From Tetradesmus obliquus (taxonomy: Eukaryota > Chlorophyta > Chlorophyceae > Sphaeropleales > Scenedesmaceae), in assembly GCA_030272155.1 (NCBI GenBank), contig CP126192.1:5428501-5492500 (forward strand): a stretch of 64,000 nucleotides of DNA, given 5' to 3'. Each line of letters begins with the position of its first letter. The stretch's first letter is position 1. The translations under genes and the position numbers were made by a program. Shown here one piece after another: positions 32,086 through 50,552 of the stretch. The notes under the pieces are model-generated. The model saw nothing but the letters and a program-made list of their open reading frames with translations, was not told the origin of the DNA and did no database searches.

Positions 32086-34157
32086 GCTGCTGCTGCCGCG
32101 TCCACTCACCGGCACCATCTGTGTGGCCAGGTGGCTGAGGCTGTCAAACTCGGTGACCACGTCCCACATGCGGTGGAACTCATCCACCAGCTTGTAGAAC
32201 TTGCGCACCTCCTCGGGGTGGGACCTGGCACGACATTTACACGGCAGATATGCAACAGCAGCAGTTGAACATGTGTACAAACACTTTACTGACCACGCAG
32301 CAGCCAAGGCTACGTATGCAAAGGTTTAATGCCCAGCAGGGCAGCGACGCACACCATGGCGGTTCGTTGCGCTTGAACATCACTGCGAGCACCTATCAGA
32401 CAATCACAGTGAAAGCCTTCTATATGTTTAGTGCACAGCAGCCAGCGCACAGCAGCAGCACATAGTAGCAGCCAGCACAGTGCACCGAGCCCTACCTGTA
32501 GTAGTAGTCCTTGCCCATCATGGTGGTGAAGTCCGGCCACTGCGCCAGCAGGCTGTAGCGCGCATGCGCCAGGCGCAGCAGGTACTCCATCATGGAGGCG
32601 TGCAGCACAGACACGCGCGCAGCCTCGTACAGCGTCACTGGGGAGCTCTGCAGCCTGCGCGGGCAGCGGATTGCATTTGAAAAGGCAGGGTGAGGATCTG
32701 GGGCAAGCAGCAATGATTCAGACACAGGGAGTGACACAGGTCATCAGTTGCTGGCCAGGCTGTGTGGTGGATGTAACTTGCTCCTTTGTTCCAAAGATGT
32801 GAAACAAACTACGGGATGCTCCAAACCAGTGAAGAAAGGCGCGACTGATGAAAGCAGTGCTAGGATGGGTCGTCTTGCCCAATGGAGATGAGCGAAGACG
32901 ATCAACCCAAGCGCTGCTTGGACAAGTCCTGCGCATGCTGTTCGCTGCTGCCGCGCAGCAGCTCTGTGCATATAGCTAGAGCCTCAGGAATCTGCTGCAA
33001 ATAGGACTTGCTGACTGTACTGCTGCGACCACAGCGGCTCTTGCTGCTTCATGATGAACACATAATTTCACAGCAAAAGCGCAGCGCGATGGCCACAATT
33101 TTGCTTGCTCCAAAGACAGGCCCCAGCTCTGCCTGCTGCTCTGCTGCTGTGGTCAATGAGGCAGACGGATGATCTGCATTCTGCTCCACTCAAAAGACAT
33201 GCTGACCAGCAAGCTTGTGCTACTGCCCCCGCAGTTTGTATGCACGAGCCGCGCCTGCCGAGCAATCCTCACTGCTGCACAGTCAACTGCTGCTATAACG
33301 CGTGGTGCTGAAGCCTAATGCTGCTGCTGCTGCGATCGCTGCCAGCACTGCTGCCCATGACTCCACCCAACTCACTTCTTGATGCTGTTGGGTGCATAGC
33401 TGGCCTTGGCGGAGGCCCTGCCTGCCTTCACATCCACGCTCACTGCCTTGGCATCGCCTGACACGCTGACCTGGATGTTGCTGCTGCCTGCTGCTGGGGG
33501 CGCATCTGCCAGGCCGCTGAATGTGTAGCTAGACAGCGCACGTGCTGTTTGGTACGCTGACTGCTCCAGCACACTGCTAGAGCCTGCGAAGCAATGAGCA
33601 AGCAGCACAGCAGCAGAGTCAAGGGTTCAGGCACTGCATACAGGGGGGAGGGGGGGGGGGTGTGGAGACGCAGACAAGAGGCAGGCTATATGTTGCTGTT
33701 GCTGTGCATTCACTGCTACAGCAGGTGGAGAGCGCAGCTGCCACGCCTGAATGGTGCTGTATGCTGCTGCAGGAGGTGTTGCGCTGTCTGTTTTCTCCCA
33801 CTGCTGCTGCACAGCCATGCTGCTGCATCAGGGGAACCACCAGAAAGTGGCTGAAAAGTCCCACTGTCAACATGACTGCCTCCACTCAGAGCACCCGACT
33901 CTGCTGGCGTTCTGCTGCTGCTCCCACGGGGCAAGCAGAGATCATGGCGCAACGTGGCTTGCACGCAACCACTAAGCACCATACGTATTTTAATGTGATT
34001 TTATTCAGCTGGCGCTGGCTCTCGAGCTCCCAATCTCCAGATCACTGCAAGCGGGCCATGCTGCTGCCCTGCCAGAGAACTGCAAAAACAAAATACTATC
34101 ACACTATCAATACTAATCCACACCTGTCACGGCTTGCTGCAGCAGACGCAGAGCCAT
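31718..34157 (-). CDS. ASA7: Mitochondrial F1Fo-ATP synthase associated subunit ASA7
   Basis: Peripheral-stalk subunit of the dimeric mitochondrial ATP synthase of chlorophycean algae. Exons: 34157-34124, 33583-33376, 32654-32496, 32224-32110, 31816-31718; the model gives 204 aa with all phases closing. It matches Polytomella and Chlamydomonas ASA7 in order: YTFSGLADAP (TFTFSGLQDAP), EAARVSVLHASMMEYLL, YSLLAQWPDFTTMMGKDYYY (QLLSQWPDFTTMYGKDFYY), SHPEEVRKFY, VVTEFDSLSHLATQMVP and the end NGVVTQFLLAKAQ (DGAFTNFLLSKQ). The first exon, MALRLLQQAVTG, was chosen because it is the ATG frame that ends in phase 1 at a GT and is amphipathic, like a mitochondrial presequence. The segment between YTFSGL and EAARVS is diverged, as is normal for this family. 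It is divergent to the gene at 34452, start codons 294 bp apart. Confidence 0.95.
32044..32084. repeat. (CTG)13 array in ASA7 intron 4
   Basis: About 13 CTG triplets 25 bp beyond the exon 4 donor. This is CAG on the ASA7 sense strand, so it is not an acceptor tract. Confidence 0.9.
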
Positions 34158-34451
34158 GTTTGCAGCTTGGCTCCTTGCGACGTGATCAGCCCTGTGCAGC
34201 TGTCTAAAATACTCTTTCAACACAACGTTTTGTTGATGATGATGCGCAAGGGCGGAGGAGCTATGCCAGCAGGGTGAGCACCACCTGTCACAACTTGTCA
34301 CTGTAGTGCTCAGTGTACCCCAGGGCCTGGGGTCCAGGGCTCCCCACTCATAGCCGGCCGTCTCTGCTTATATGGCCTTGCTTTGCTAACAGTGTACTTT
34401 GTTCACCATTGTCTCCGGGCTCCTGCAGGGTTGGGCGTGGTACTTTAGACG
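34158..34451. promoter_or_regulatory. Intergenic gap between divergent ASA7 and unknown gene
   Basis: 294 bp between opposed ATGs, a candidate bidirectional promoter. It contains the short inverted pair CCCCAGGGCCTGGGGTCCAGG near 34318. No named promoter element. Confidence 0.4.
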
Positions 34452-36001
34452 ATGGAGTTCACAACCTTCCTAGCAACACAGGCCTGGCTGCAGCCCACAC
34501 CAGTGCCTGAGCAAGACCAGCAAGCCAGCAGCAATCGGCCTAAACTCACACGCCTGAGTTGCAGGGCGTCATTTCACGTCAGCTTGCAGGAACAGCAAGG
34601 CACGCCTGAGCAGTGGCTGGGTGCCAAGGCCTGGGACGCTGTATTCATTCGCTTGCAGCGCAGCGGAGGCCTTGTAACGTCAGTTGCAGATGTCAAGGTA
34701 GCAGTTTTGCAGCAGCACGGGGCAGAGGGAAGTGGTGGTGGCCAGCACAGCAGCACTCTTGTGGTGATTGAGTGGAGCGGTAGCGGCAGCACCACCATTA
34801 GCAGTGAACATGTCACCAAGGTGAGCTTGTAAGCATGAGCAACGGTTGTGTTTGTAGGCGAAAGGCATCAATCGTGTTGTGTTGCTTGGCGCAGCTGTAG
34901 AGGTTGGCAGGCATCCACTTGTGACCCTGCTGTTGACCACTGGCAGCAAAATATTGTCCTGCTGCCTCATCCGAAGCTTCGAGTTTGACAACCTGTTATA
35001 CACTTGCTGTGCTGCCGTCAGGTGGTGTGTTCTGCAGCCATACATGCCAGAGCTATGCAGCAGCAGCAGCAGCAGCAGCAGCAGCCCTGCCTGCAGCACA
35101 GCAGCTGCCTGCTAGCTGCAGGGCCAGCGCAGGACACCACAGGAGCAGCAGCAGCAGCAGCTGCTGCTGGCAACCATAAGCTGGAGTACATCACCCTTGT
35201 CACGCCACATGTGTGCCTTAACTTCTTCGCTCATCACAGCGATGAGGCAGTGGAGGCACTGGCAAGGTACGTCAGTCGCTGTGCCATTCGCTGCTTTTGA
35301 TAAGATCTGAGCTGCATTTGGTGTGCTGCACATATGCAGCAGCAGCAGCCTCAATTCACCAGTCGCTTGTACCTGCTAGGAGGCAGCAATGTGGCATAGA
35401 AGTTGGTTGCGCATAACTATCTGGCACTCTTGAAGCATTGTCAGTGGCACCAAGTGCATGGCTGCCGCTCCTTGCGCTGCAGGATTGCCGCATGCCTGCA
35501 TCAGCAAGCAGGGTGCTCTGCAGGAGCTGCGACAGCATTGCAGGCCAGTGCAGCTGTTCCTGCAAGCACCTGCAGCCGCCTGCAGGCCCCTGCAGTGCCC
35601 ACACTGCCTGCTGGGGGTGCTCACATGGCACAGTGGCTGGCTGGTGCTGCATGTGAGGCCAACATGATGCAGCTGCTGCTGGCACAGCCAGCAGGAGAGG
35701 CGGCACAACAGCGGCACATGCTGCAAGCACTGGTGAGTGCAGCCACTGCATCAGGGCTTTACCATGCTGGAATGATCAGTGCAAGATATACATGCAGGAG
35801 CAACCAGCAGTGTGTGGTCTGTTATCGAGTCAAGGGCCCGTCTCCTGAAGCTGATTGTGCCTAAAGCGATTTCTCATGATTGGTGTGTTTCAACCTGTGC
35901 ATCTTTGCTGCTGGCGTGGCGGTTTTGAAGCAGCCGTGCCGTGTTGCTGTGCCCTGTTGTTGTGCAAGCAGGGTCACCTGCATGCCAGTCTGAAGCGCTG
36001 A
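34452..36001 (+). CDS. Unrecognised multi-exon gene
   Basis: I do not recognise the family. The first exon, 34452-34820, encodes MEFTTFLATQAWLQPTP through SSEHVTK, has mixed composition and ends at GTGAGC in phase 0. Exon 2 probably starts at 34858 and reads AKGINRVVLLGAAVEVGRHP in phase. A third coding stretch around 35110-35267 reads HKLEYITLVTPHVCLNFFAH then SDEAVEALAR; its 5' boundary could not be fixed. It ends phase 2 at GTACGT and joins 35483-35732 (MAQWLAGAACEANMMQLLLA), then a short last exon 35972-36001 ending HASLKR. The hydrophobic periodicity of exons 1-3 suggests a beta-rich domain followed by a helical tail. The exon 2/3 junction is unresolved, so length is unknown, roughly 280-350 aa. 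Coding potential is supported by phase consistency, not by homology. Confidence 0.45.
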
Positions 36002-37433
36002 AGCTCTCAGGAGTGCTGAAGCAGCAATGGATTGCGAGTGTCAGGAGCAGCAATGAAGGACGTGGCTGCTACCCTGCAGGAGGCTTGGGAGTGCGCTCTA
36101 TCGCCCACTGCTGGCGCTGGTGAGCAACAGTAGCAGAGGCACTGACAAAAGCCCACAGCTGCTGTGCAGCAGAGGCCTATCCCTGCATGCGCAGATTGGA
36201 CCCGTGGCTGCTGCTGTGCCTGTCATGCATACACGTGCTGGCCCTGTGCAAACATGTTGCCTGCCCCGTCGTCCCGACCGTACTGCTGGAACAGGGCGGC
36301 AGGCGACCCCCTGGTCACACAGAAACGGTGGAGGCCGGTGCTTTGAATGACAGTGTACCGTGCTTGTGAAGTACTGTAATGCAGGCGTCACTGCTGCTGT
36401 TAAGCTACCTGTCAGTGAGCTACGAAACCTGAAAGTTGCTGCTGCCCTCCTGACACCCTGCCCCCACAATGCCACTTGGCCAGGTTGCAGGTGCAGCCTC
36501 TTTGCAGCATGGGCTGAACGCAGCTGGAGGCAAGGCTCGCGCAGTCGGCCAGGCAGCTGAGAAGAGCTGAGGTGCCACTGAACAGGCTGCTTATGAACAA
36601 AGGGGCAGGCATGCAGCAGTGGCGGCTGCACTGTGCCGCATATTTAAACGCGGCATTTGGCAGCAGCCCATCGTAGGTCTAGCCTAGACCTGAGGGTATC
36701 TCAGAGATACTTGTTGCTTCCAGCAACTGCTTGATACTCAGAGATATTGCATTGACCGTCCATTCAAGGCCTGCCCCATTGATTAAATGTGTGCTGCCCA
36801 AGAGACGTGTGCGTTTAAGAGTACTGTATGAAATGGTCCTGTTGGGTGTGCTTGTCTCCAGGCCAACCCCCACATGACGGTCTCGGGTTGTCACCTGCAG
36901 GCGTGGTATGCAGCCATGTGTTTCAGCATTGCCAGCCATCAGCAAATTGTGCAACGGTAGACAGGTCTGTGCACTAATGTGCCCGCGTATTGGCTGCATG
37001 GTTGTGCTGATCAGTAGTGCCGTACTGCACACCCAGTGTGCTGCGAGTCACAGCTCTGCTGACTTCAAGAGCGGCGATGCACGTGATGGCTCGCTTGTCG
37101 GGGCTTTAATGAGCGTGAGTAAAGTATGATGCGGACGCTGCTGCGGCACTGATCCTCTCTCCTCTGAGATTCCGTTGAGCATCGCTGTCGCTTCGTCACG
37201 TCACATGTATGACAGATGCCTGGCTGGCTGAGCCATTCACCTGCAAAGCTATCTAGTGTGTACCTCTGCTCCCTAGCGAGATGTGCCTAGCTTGAATGCT
37301 TGCATAGGTGAGCTTCTCTCTGGTGAAAAAACTGGCTGTGCGACCGTCATCTTAGGCTCCTAACGAGCTCAGCGTCTTAGCAGCCCACAGATCGGCAGTA
37401 ATAGATCCTGAATAGGCTTATTGTTGCAACGGA
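36002..37433. other. Intergenic region upstream of the P-type ATPase
   Basis: 1.4 kb, nearly free of triplet repeats after 36.6 kb. It holds the hairpin cluster at 36634-36727 and presumably the ATPase promoter. No convincing open frame. Confidence 0.5.
36634..36727. other. Cluster of four short perfect hairpins
   Basis: Hairpin 1: TGCCGC (36634-36639) pairs with GCGGCA (36650-36655), 10-nt loop. Hairpin 2: AGGTCTA (36675-36681) with TAGACCT (36685-36691), loop GCC. Hairpin 3: GTATCT (36696-36701) with AGATAC (36705-36710), loop CAG. Hairpin 4: GTTGCT (36713-36718) with AGCAAC (36722-36727), loop TCC. The last three form an evenly spaced run with 3-nt loops. The symmetry gives no strand. Confidence 0.7.
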
Positions 37434-45405
<7,972 letters not shown>

Positions 45406-45764
45406 AGGGTTGTGTGCGGCATGCTGGCTTGAGGTGTGTTTGTTGGATTGGTGGCTGCCGCAGCAACGCTGCGCTCGTTTCTGCCGACGATGGTGCCAGG
45501 CAGGCAGCTAATGTAGCTGTATGTTACTTGAGTGACAGAGGTCGCAGCGCAGCCTTTTGAATGTTGGCGAGCAATGACAATGATCTTTTTTGTGCTACGT
45601 GTAGTGTGGCATTTTGCCTCTGGTTGTAGAGGATTGCGCATGCAGGAAGCAGCTGCAGGAACCCAATGCTGAGGTCAGCTGTTGTGAGGCATGTGCCTGT
45701 CGCTGCTGGCACACACTCATACTCAATCGGGTGTTTAACTTCGTTGTACTTTGCTTTTCTAGCA

Positions 45765-46220
45765 GCACTTTGTTGCAGAGCAGGGCTCTGTGTGTGCACC
45801 TTCCAATTCGACGTGTTCAGGAACACAACCGCCACAGTTGAGGGGGCAGGAACCTTGGTGCGGTGCAGCAGAGCAATGTTTCGACGACGGCGTAGGGGTG
45901 AGGCATTGCGTGGCTGCTGATGACTGCTGCAGGCTATGTACAATGCATGCTGTGCTGATGCGTTTTGCAAGTGTGGACAGGCATCGAGGCTGGTACCTCC
46001 AGCAGCACTGTTGTTGCAGGGCTCTGTTTGTGCACGTTCCAACTGAGCCTGGCGTTCAGGAACCCAATCGCCACAGTTATTGGGGGAGGAAACTTGGAGA
46101 GGTGCAGCATGGCTCTTTTTGAGGACGGCACAGGAATGATGGCTGTGCATGTCTGACGACTTCCGTGTGCTACCCAGGGTGCATGCTGTGCTGATGCATT
46201 CTTGTATGCGTGTGGAAAGG
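45765..46220. repeat. Imperfect tandem duplication, unit about 240 bp
   Basis: Copy 1 starts GCAGCACTTTGTTGCAG near 45760; copy 2 starts GCAGCACTGTTGTTGCAGG near 46002. Both carry GGGCTCTG-TGTGCAC-TTCCAA, TTCAGGAAC-CAA-CGCCACAGTT, GAGGTGCAGCA-type and GACGGC blocks, and end with GCATGCTGTGCTGATGC. The origin is unknown. Confidence 0.85.
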
Positions 46221-47523
46221 CAACTGGGCTGATTTTTGAGTTAATAGTGGAGATGAGTTACTAGGGGAGATGATGTTGCAACCAACCAGCCTCTTATGTG
46301 CGAACTCAACGTGTGCAGCTTCTGGCAAACCAAGCTGGAAGTCACCCGCCACGCCAAGCTGCTGTGGCGCAGCTGCTGGCAGGCACAATGCATCGAACCC
46401 ACTGTTGCTTTCTGGTGTTTTCGGTTGCATCTGCTGCAGTTCAGCTTGCTGCAGTTTCACTCTGGCCCAGCTGTGGTGGCATCCGCAGCAAAGCATGCTT
46501 GCTAGGCTGGCTGTACTATCTGCGCAGTGCTGATACTTGAGCGCGGCCCAGTTGGCTGCAACATCTGCATGCGAGTGGACGAGACTGCCAGCTAAGATCC
46601 ATGTGCCACAAACTGTTGAAATAGTCAAACTTGACGTGTATGCATGCACGTATCTCTGTGCCTGTGTTTGTGTCTGTTTGTGTCTGTCCGTGTGTCTTTG
46701 TGTATGGCGCTTGGCCCGCCTGGGTGCGTGGCTGATGGGTAGGTGTGTGTGCCTCTGTTTCGGTGTCAGTGTGGGGTGGGGCAAAGTATCTGTGAGGGTG
46801 GGTGTGCTGTGCGCATGCGGGTGTGTGCGTGTTGCATGTGGGTGCGTGCCAGCATGCGCTGCTGCCAACCACGCGGTCATGTGCAGCCGTGCTGGCTGCC
46901 GCCAGCCAGGCAGACGTGACAGCATGCTGCATGTGCTGATGCCTGCGTGCATTCGGCAGGCATCTTGTGTCCAGCACTGTCTGAAACGTTTCATACGTTG
47001 ACTTGGTTTTTTTTGTGGAGCACAGCCACGCCTCGGTTTGCGTATGCCAGCACTTGTGCGCACGCGTGCATGGCTGCCGCCCTTGCAGTGCATCAAGCGC
47101 TGTGTCTGGCACCAATGTGACTTGTGAAGCATGGTGGCGTGCTTTGGGGGTGTCAACAGTCTGCTGAACCACCTGGCCCTTGCAGCAGCATGAGGTGCGT
47201 GCAGGTAGTACTGCCAGTGTGATTGATGATGTTTTCCTAAACAGCGCGCCCCTTGGTTGACCAGGGCAGATGCATTTGTGCTATTTTACCACTATGCTGA
47301 TCAGCATGGAGCATGCGAGCACCAGTGTGTTCAGTTCACATTGATGATTCAGTTGTGATTACCTTGGGCGGTAAGTGCCGGCTTGTAACGCAGCAGTTAC
47401 AGATCACGTGGTGAGGGCCCTCATGAATTTTGATCTGAATAAATCAGCTGATCTTGTGGCAGTATGGGTCCCTCCAGGCTGCTGCTGCCAGCCGGGTGAT
47501 GATTTGCATGTACTGACACAACA

Positions 47524-47546
47524 GTAGGATACATCATGTATCCTAC
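47524..47546. other. 23-bp near-perfect palindrome
   Basis: GTAGGATACAT (47524-47534), one C, then ATGTATCCTAC (47536-47546): an 11-bp perfect inverted repeat around a single base. Confidence 0.85.
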
Positions 47547-48510
47547 GATTTTGACACCATGTCGGCCAGCTAAGTCCACATGTACAGTGAAAACTCTCTG
47601 TCAACAGCAGGTTGGCAAACACCGCAGATGTCACAACGTGCTGCACACAGTGCTATAGTAGCAGAGTAGTAAGGTAACAAAATTGCCAGCAGCAGATGCG
47701 TACCTGTGCATACACAACTTACATCACACATCAGAACAAACCAGTAAACTGCTACGCAGAGCTGCTGCTAATGCAGAGTACCAGATCATATCCCAGCTTG
47801 TAACAGGCCTGTTTACTGCACAACCGTCACTGCTGCCGAAGCATGGGAGCGTTGCAGTATCGTCAAGATTGAGTTGCACCAAGAAGTAGCAGCTGGCAGG
47901 CTACGGCGGCCCACCTCCCAGCTTGTAGACAATCAAACACACACTGGCCCAACAGTCCTCCAAGTTTTCAAAAGATAGTACACCGATTTTGCACAGTCCT
48001 GCCTCCCTCTTCCCCCTCCCCCGCCCTCAGTGCCACACCTTGCACAACATGTTTGCTTGGCCCTACCAGTTTGTGGTGTGAAATGCTGCCAGACGTTTCA
48101 ACAAGCCGCTGCCCATAACGATGTTAGTGACACTATTGTAACCCACAGCAAAGCAATGCTGCAGTGCGTCATGACCAGCCGGATAGGCTGGTCCACAGCG
48201 CGAACAGAACAACATTTGCTTGCCGGCATCCAGAGTGCAGCTGCACATGCGCAGTTTGTCAGCATGTGCAAGCTGGCAACCTCACCGGCAGTACTGCTGC
48301 CAGACCATCTGAAGACAACAATTCGTTCCTTTTCAACTTCAGCGCAGCAAAAAGCCCAGTGTCAGCTGTACTTGGCATCAGATCCCAGCAAAGCCTGGTC
48401 TGGGTGTGCTTTTCCAAGACAAGCAATGCCAAACGCCTTTAGTTTTTCTGGCCGGCAGTGTCTTGCCTGGCAGCAGAGGACCTTGTAACACAGCCTGTGC
48501 AAGAAATCAA

Positions 48511-48660
48511 ATGATAGGTACATACTATGCTGCATGCACGCATGCTGTATGCGGCTAGCATGTGAATGGTTGTCAGTGAGCAAGAGATCCAGTGCTATGC
48601 GGTATGCAGGAGTAAGAGATACATACTATGCGGTAACATGTCAATGATTGTCAGAAAGTG
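48511..48660. repeat. Tandem duplication, unit about 97 bp
   Basis: ACATACTATGC then CATGTGAATGGTTGTCAG (48519-48577) recurs as ACATACTATGC then CATGTCAATGATTGTCAG (48621-48656). Confidence 0.75.
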
Positions 48661-48968
48661 CAGGCATCAAGGCACCGTCCTGCTGCATATGCCAGCCGCA
48701 CTCCCACTGCATGCTCGTAATGCCAGTGACACCAACATTGCTTCGAATGCGTGATGCAAAAACTCAGCATACCAAACACGCGAGCTGTTCAGGCACTACC
48801 ATGAACATGAACTGTTGTCGTTGGTCCAGCAAATGGTCTTGGCAACGGTCATTTGCATTGGGATTGCGACACACTCCTGCTGCCTGCGCTCTGGCAGCAA
48901 CTGTGCTGCCATACCCGACTGACACTGCATTGGACAGCAACATGGCAGTACAATGCCGCCGCTGCCGC

Positions 48969-49000
<32 letters not shown>

Positions 49001-49168
49001 ATACTGCAGTGGCAAGCTGTAACAAAAGCAAGTGCATTTGCAGCTGCAGATGCTGCTGCTGATGCTCCCAGCCCTCTGACATCCTCCCAGCCCAAGCAGC
49101 ACCGGAGCCACAGCATACACCAGCACAGGCATGAAGTCTGATACCAGCGTCACTGCCCTGGAGTGCCA

Positions 49169-50552
49169 TCATCCGGCAACGGCCACTTCTGTCCAATCTC
49201 CTTCAGCCACACCGGGTACAGCTGACAACCATGCATCTGACCAACTGGATCCAGCATCCTTCGACACGGCGATATCACCCTGGGTGACTCCCATCTTGCC
49301 CCTTGTAACGAAGAGTGCGCTGCCATCCCTAGAAGATGCAACCGACCTCAAGGGCTCCGCCGTTCCAATGCTTGTAACTTGCGCCCAGTTGTAAACGCCA
49401 GCTCCATACGTCCCCTTGTACAATGTGACAGCATCGTTTGCAACTAGCTGATTGCCAGCTCCATCTGTGGCAATGCTTACGAAGTCCGTGGAACTGGAAC
49501 TTCCCGTGGATGCCCAACTTACCCCAGAATCCAGCGAGACTTGGATTGCTGATCCGACTGTCGCCGCAAACATTCTGTCGCCAGCATCATTCACTGCCGC
49601 ACTTCGGAAGTCGCCCGTGGTGTTAGCAGTGTCCCAGGTCCAGCTGCTGCCGCTGAATGTGCCCACAAACAAGCCTGCATTGGTGCCGGACTTGCTGGCC
49701 AGCAGCTTTGTGCCATCTCCATTAGCAGCAATGGATGACCATGTGTCGGCTGCAGGGATACTGGTGCCTGAAATGTCGGACCACGCCCAAGCTGCTCTGT
49801 TTGAAGTTGTTCCCATGTAGACAGTACTGTTTTGATCTGAGGCGACTGCAAAGATCTTTGTGCCGGTGTTGTCCATGGTCAGGTGCACCTGTCAGGTGCA
49901 TGCGGACAACAGGGCATGACTTGAACTGCTGCGCGTGCACATGGTGATGTGGCACGGGCTGCACTGGCATGCTCGTCGGCACAAATACTCACAGGGACTT
50001 CCTGTCTATCAACTCAAAACCTCAAGCTGCATCTGTAACTAACAACAAGCAACGTTGCTAAGCTTCATATGTTGACCTGATTGTGGTACAGCTGTGTGCG
50101 CGTGCAGGTTGTTGAGTGATGCAACAGGCTGTGCGAGTGGGCTCATAAATAGCTTCACAGCACGGCAAAACAGCACGGCAAACAGTCTGCAGCTGAGGAA
50201 AACCCAACAGCACGGCAAAAAAGTAAGCAGCTGATGAAATTTCAGAAGCCCTTTGCATGTGCATATAAGCAGTGTGTACATAATCAGCAGCATGCGCTGC
50301 CATGCATGTGCTGCTTGAGGCTCACCCAATTGCGTGAGGAGTTTGCAATAGCAGCCCAGTTCACACCCTTGTCTTGACTGTACCATAGCAGGCCGCCTGA
50401 CTGTGCTGCTGCCATGTATCTGCCAGATGCATCAACAGCAACTGAAGTCCAAATGCCAGCATTGGACCGATCCTGCCACTCGATAATGTCTCCAGTCGAG
50501 GATGTGAGGATGCTCGCAGACACAGCTTGTACTGCCACAGCAGTGGGGGTGT
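49169..50552 (-). other. Asp-box (BNR-like) C-terminal domain of the giant protein
   Basis: Exons 50552-50326 and 49888-49169, joined in phase 0, about 315 aa. Repeats of the form VAVDASGRYMAAAQSG, IAANGDGTKLLASKSG, AAVNDAGDRMFAATVG and IATDGAGNQLVA alternate with S-D-G-W Asp-boxes, about 45 residues apart. An ATG at 50607 would give a hydrophobic leader and a separate 333-aa secreted protein. I prefer the splice reading because TTGGCTGCAG before 50552 is a typical acceptor here and is in phase 1, like the upstream modules. Confidence 0.65.

Larger units (their letters stand above)
45406..49168. other. Convergent region with repeats, no gene recognised
   Basis: It lies between the ATPase stop and the stop of the giant Cys-rich gene. 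It contains a roughly 240-bp tandem duplication (45765-46220), a TG-rich stretch (46640-46860), a 23-bp palindrome (47524-47546) and another tandem duplication (48511-48660). Opposed TGTAA motifs at 47384-47388 (+) and 47397-47401 (-) might mark the two transcript ends, about 2 kb from either stop. Long open frames here are low-complexity. Confidence 0.45.

Noticed and set aside
36098-36631. 177-codon minus-strand frame
   Set aside because: No recognisable domain, and it overlaps the 3' region of the plus-strand gene; composition fits chance.
45524-46150. 208-codon minus-strand frame
   Set aside because: It crosses the tandem duplication with different residues in the two copies; no domain recognised.
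46170-47156. 328-codon minus-strand frame
   Set aside because: Dominated by TG/CA-rich low-complexity DNA giving H, T and Q runs; no domain and no splice logic.
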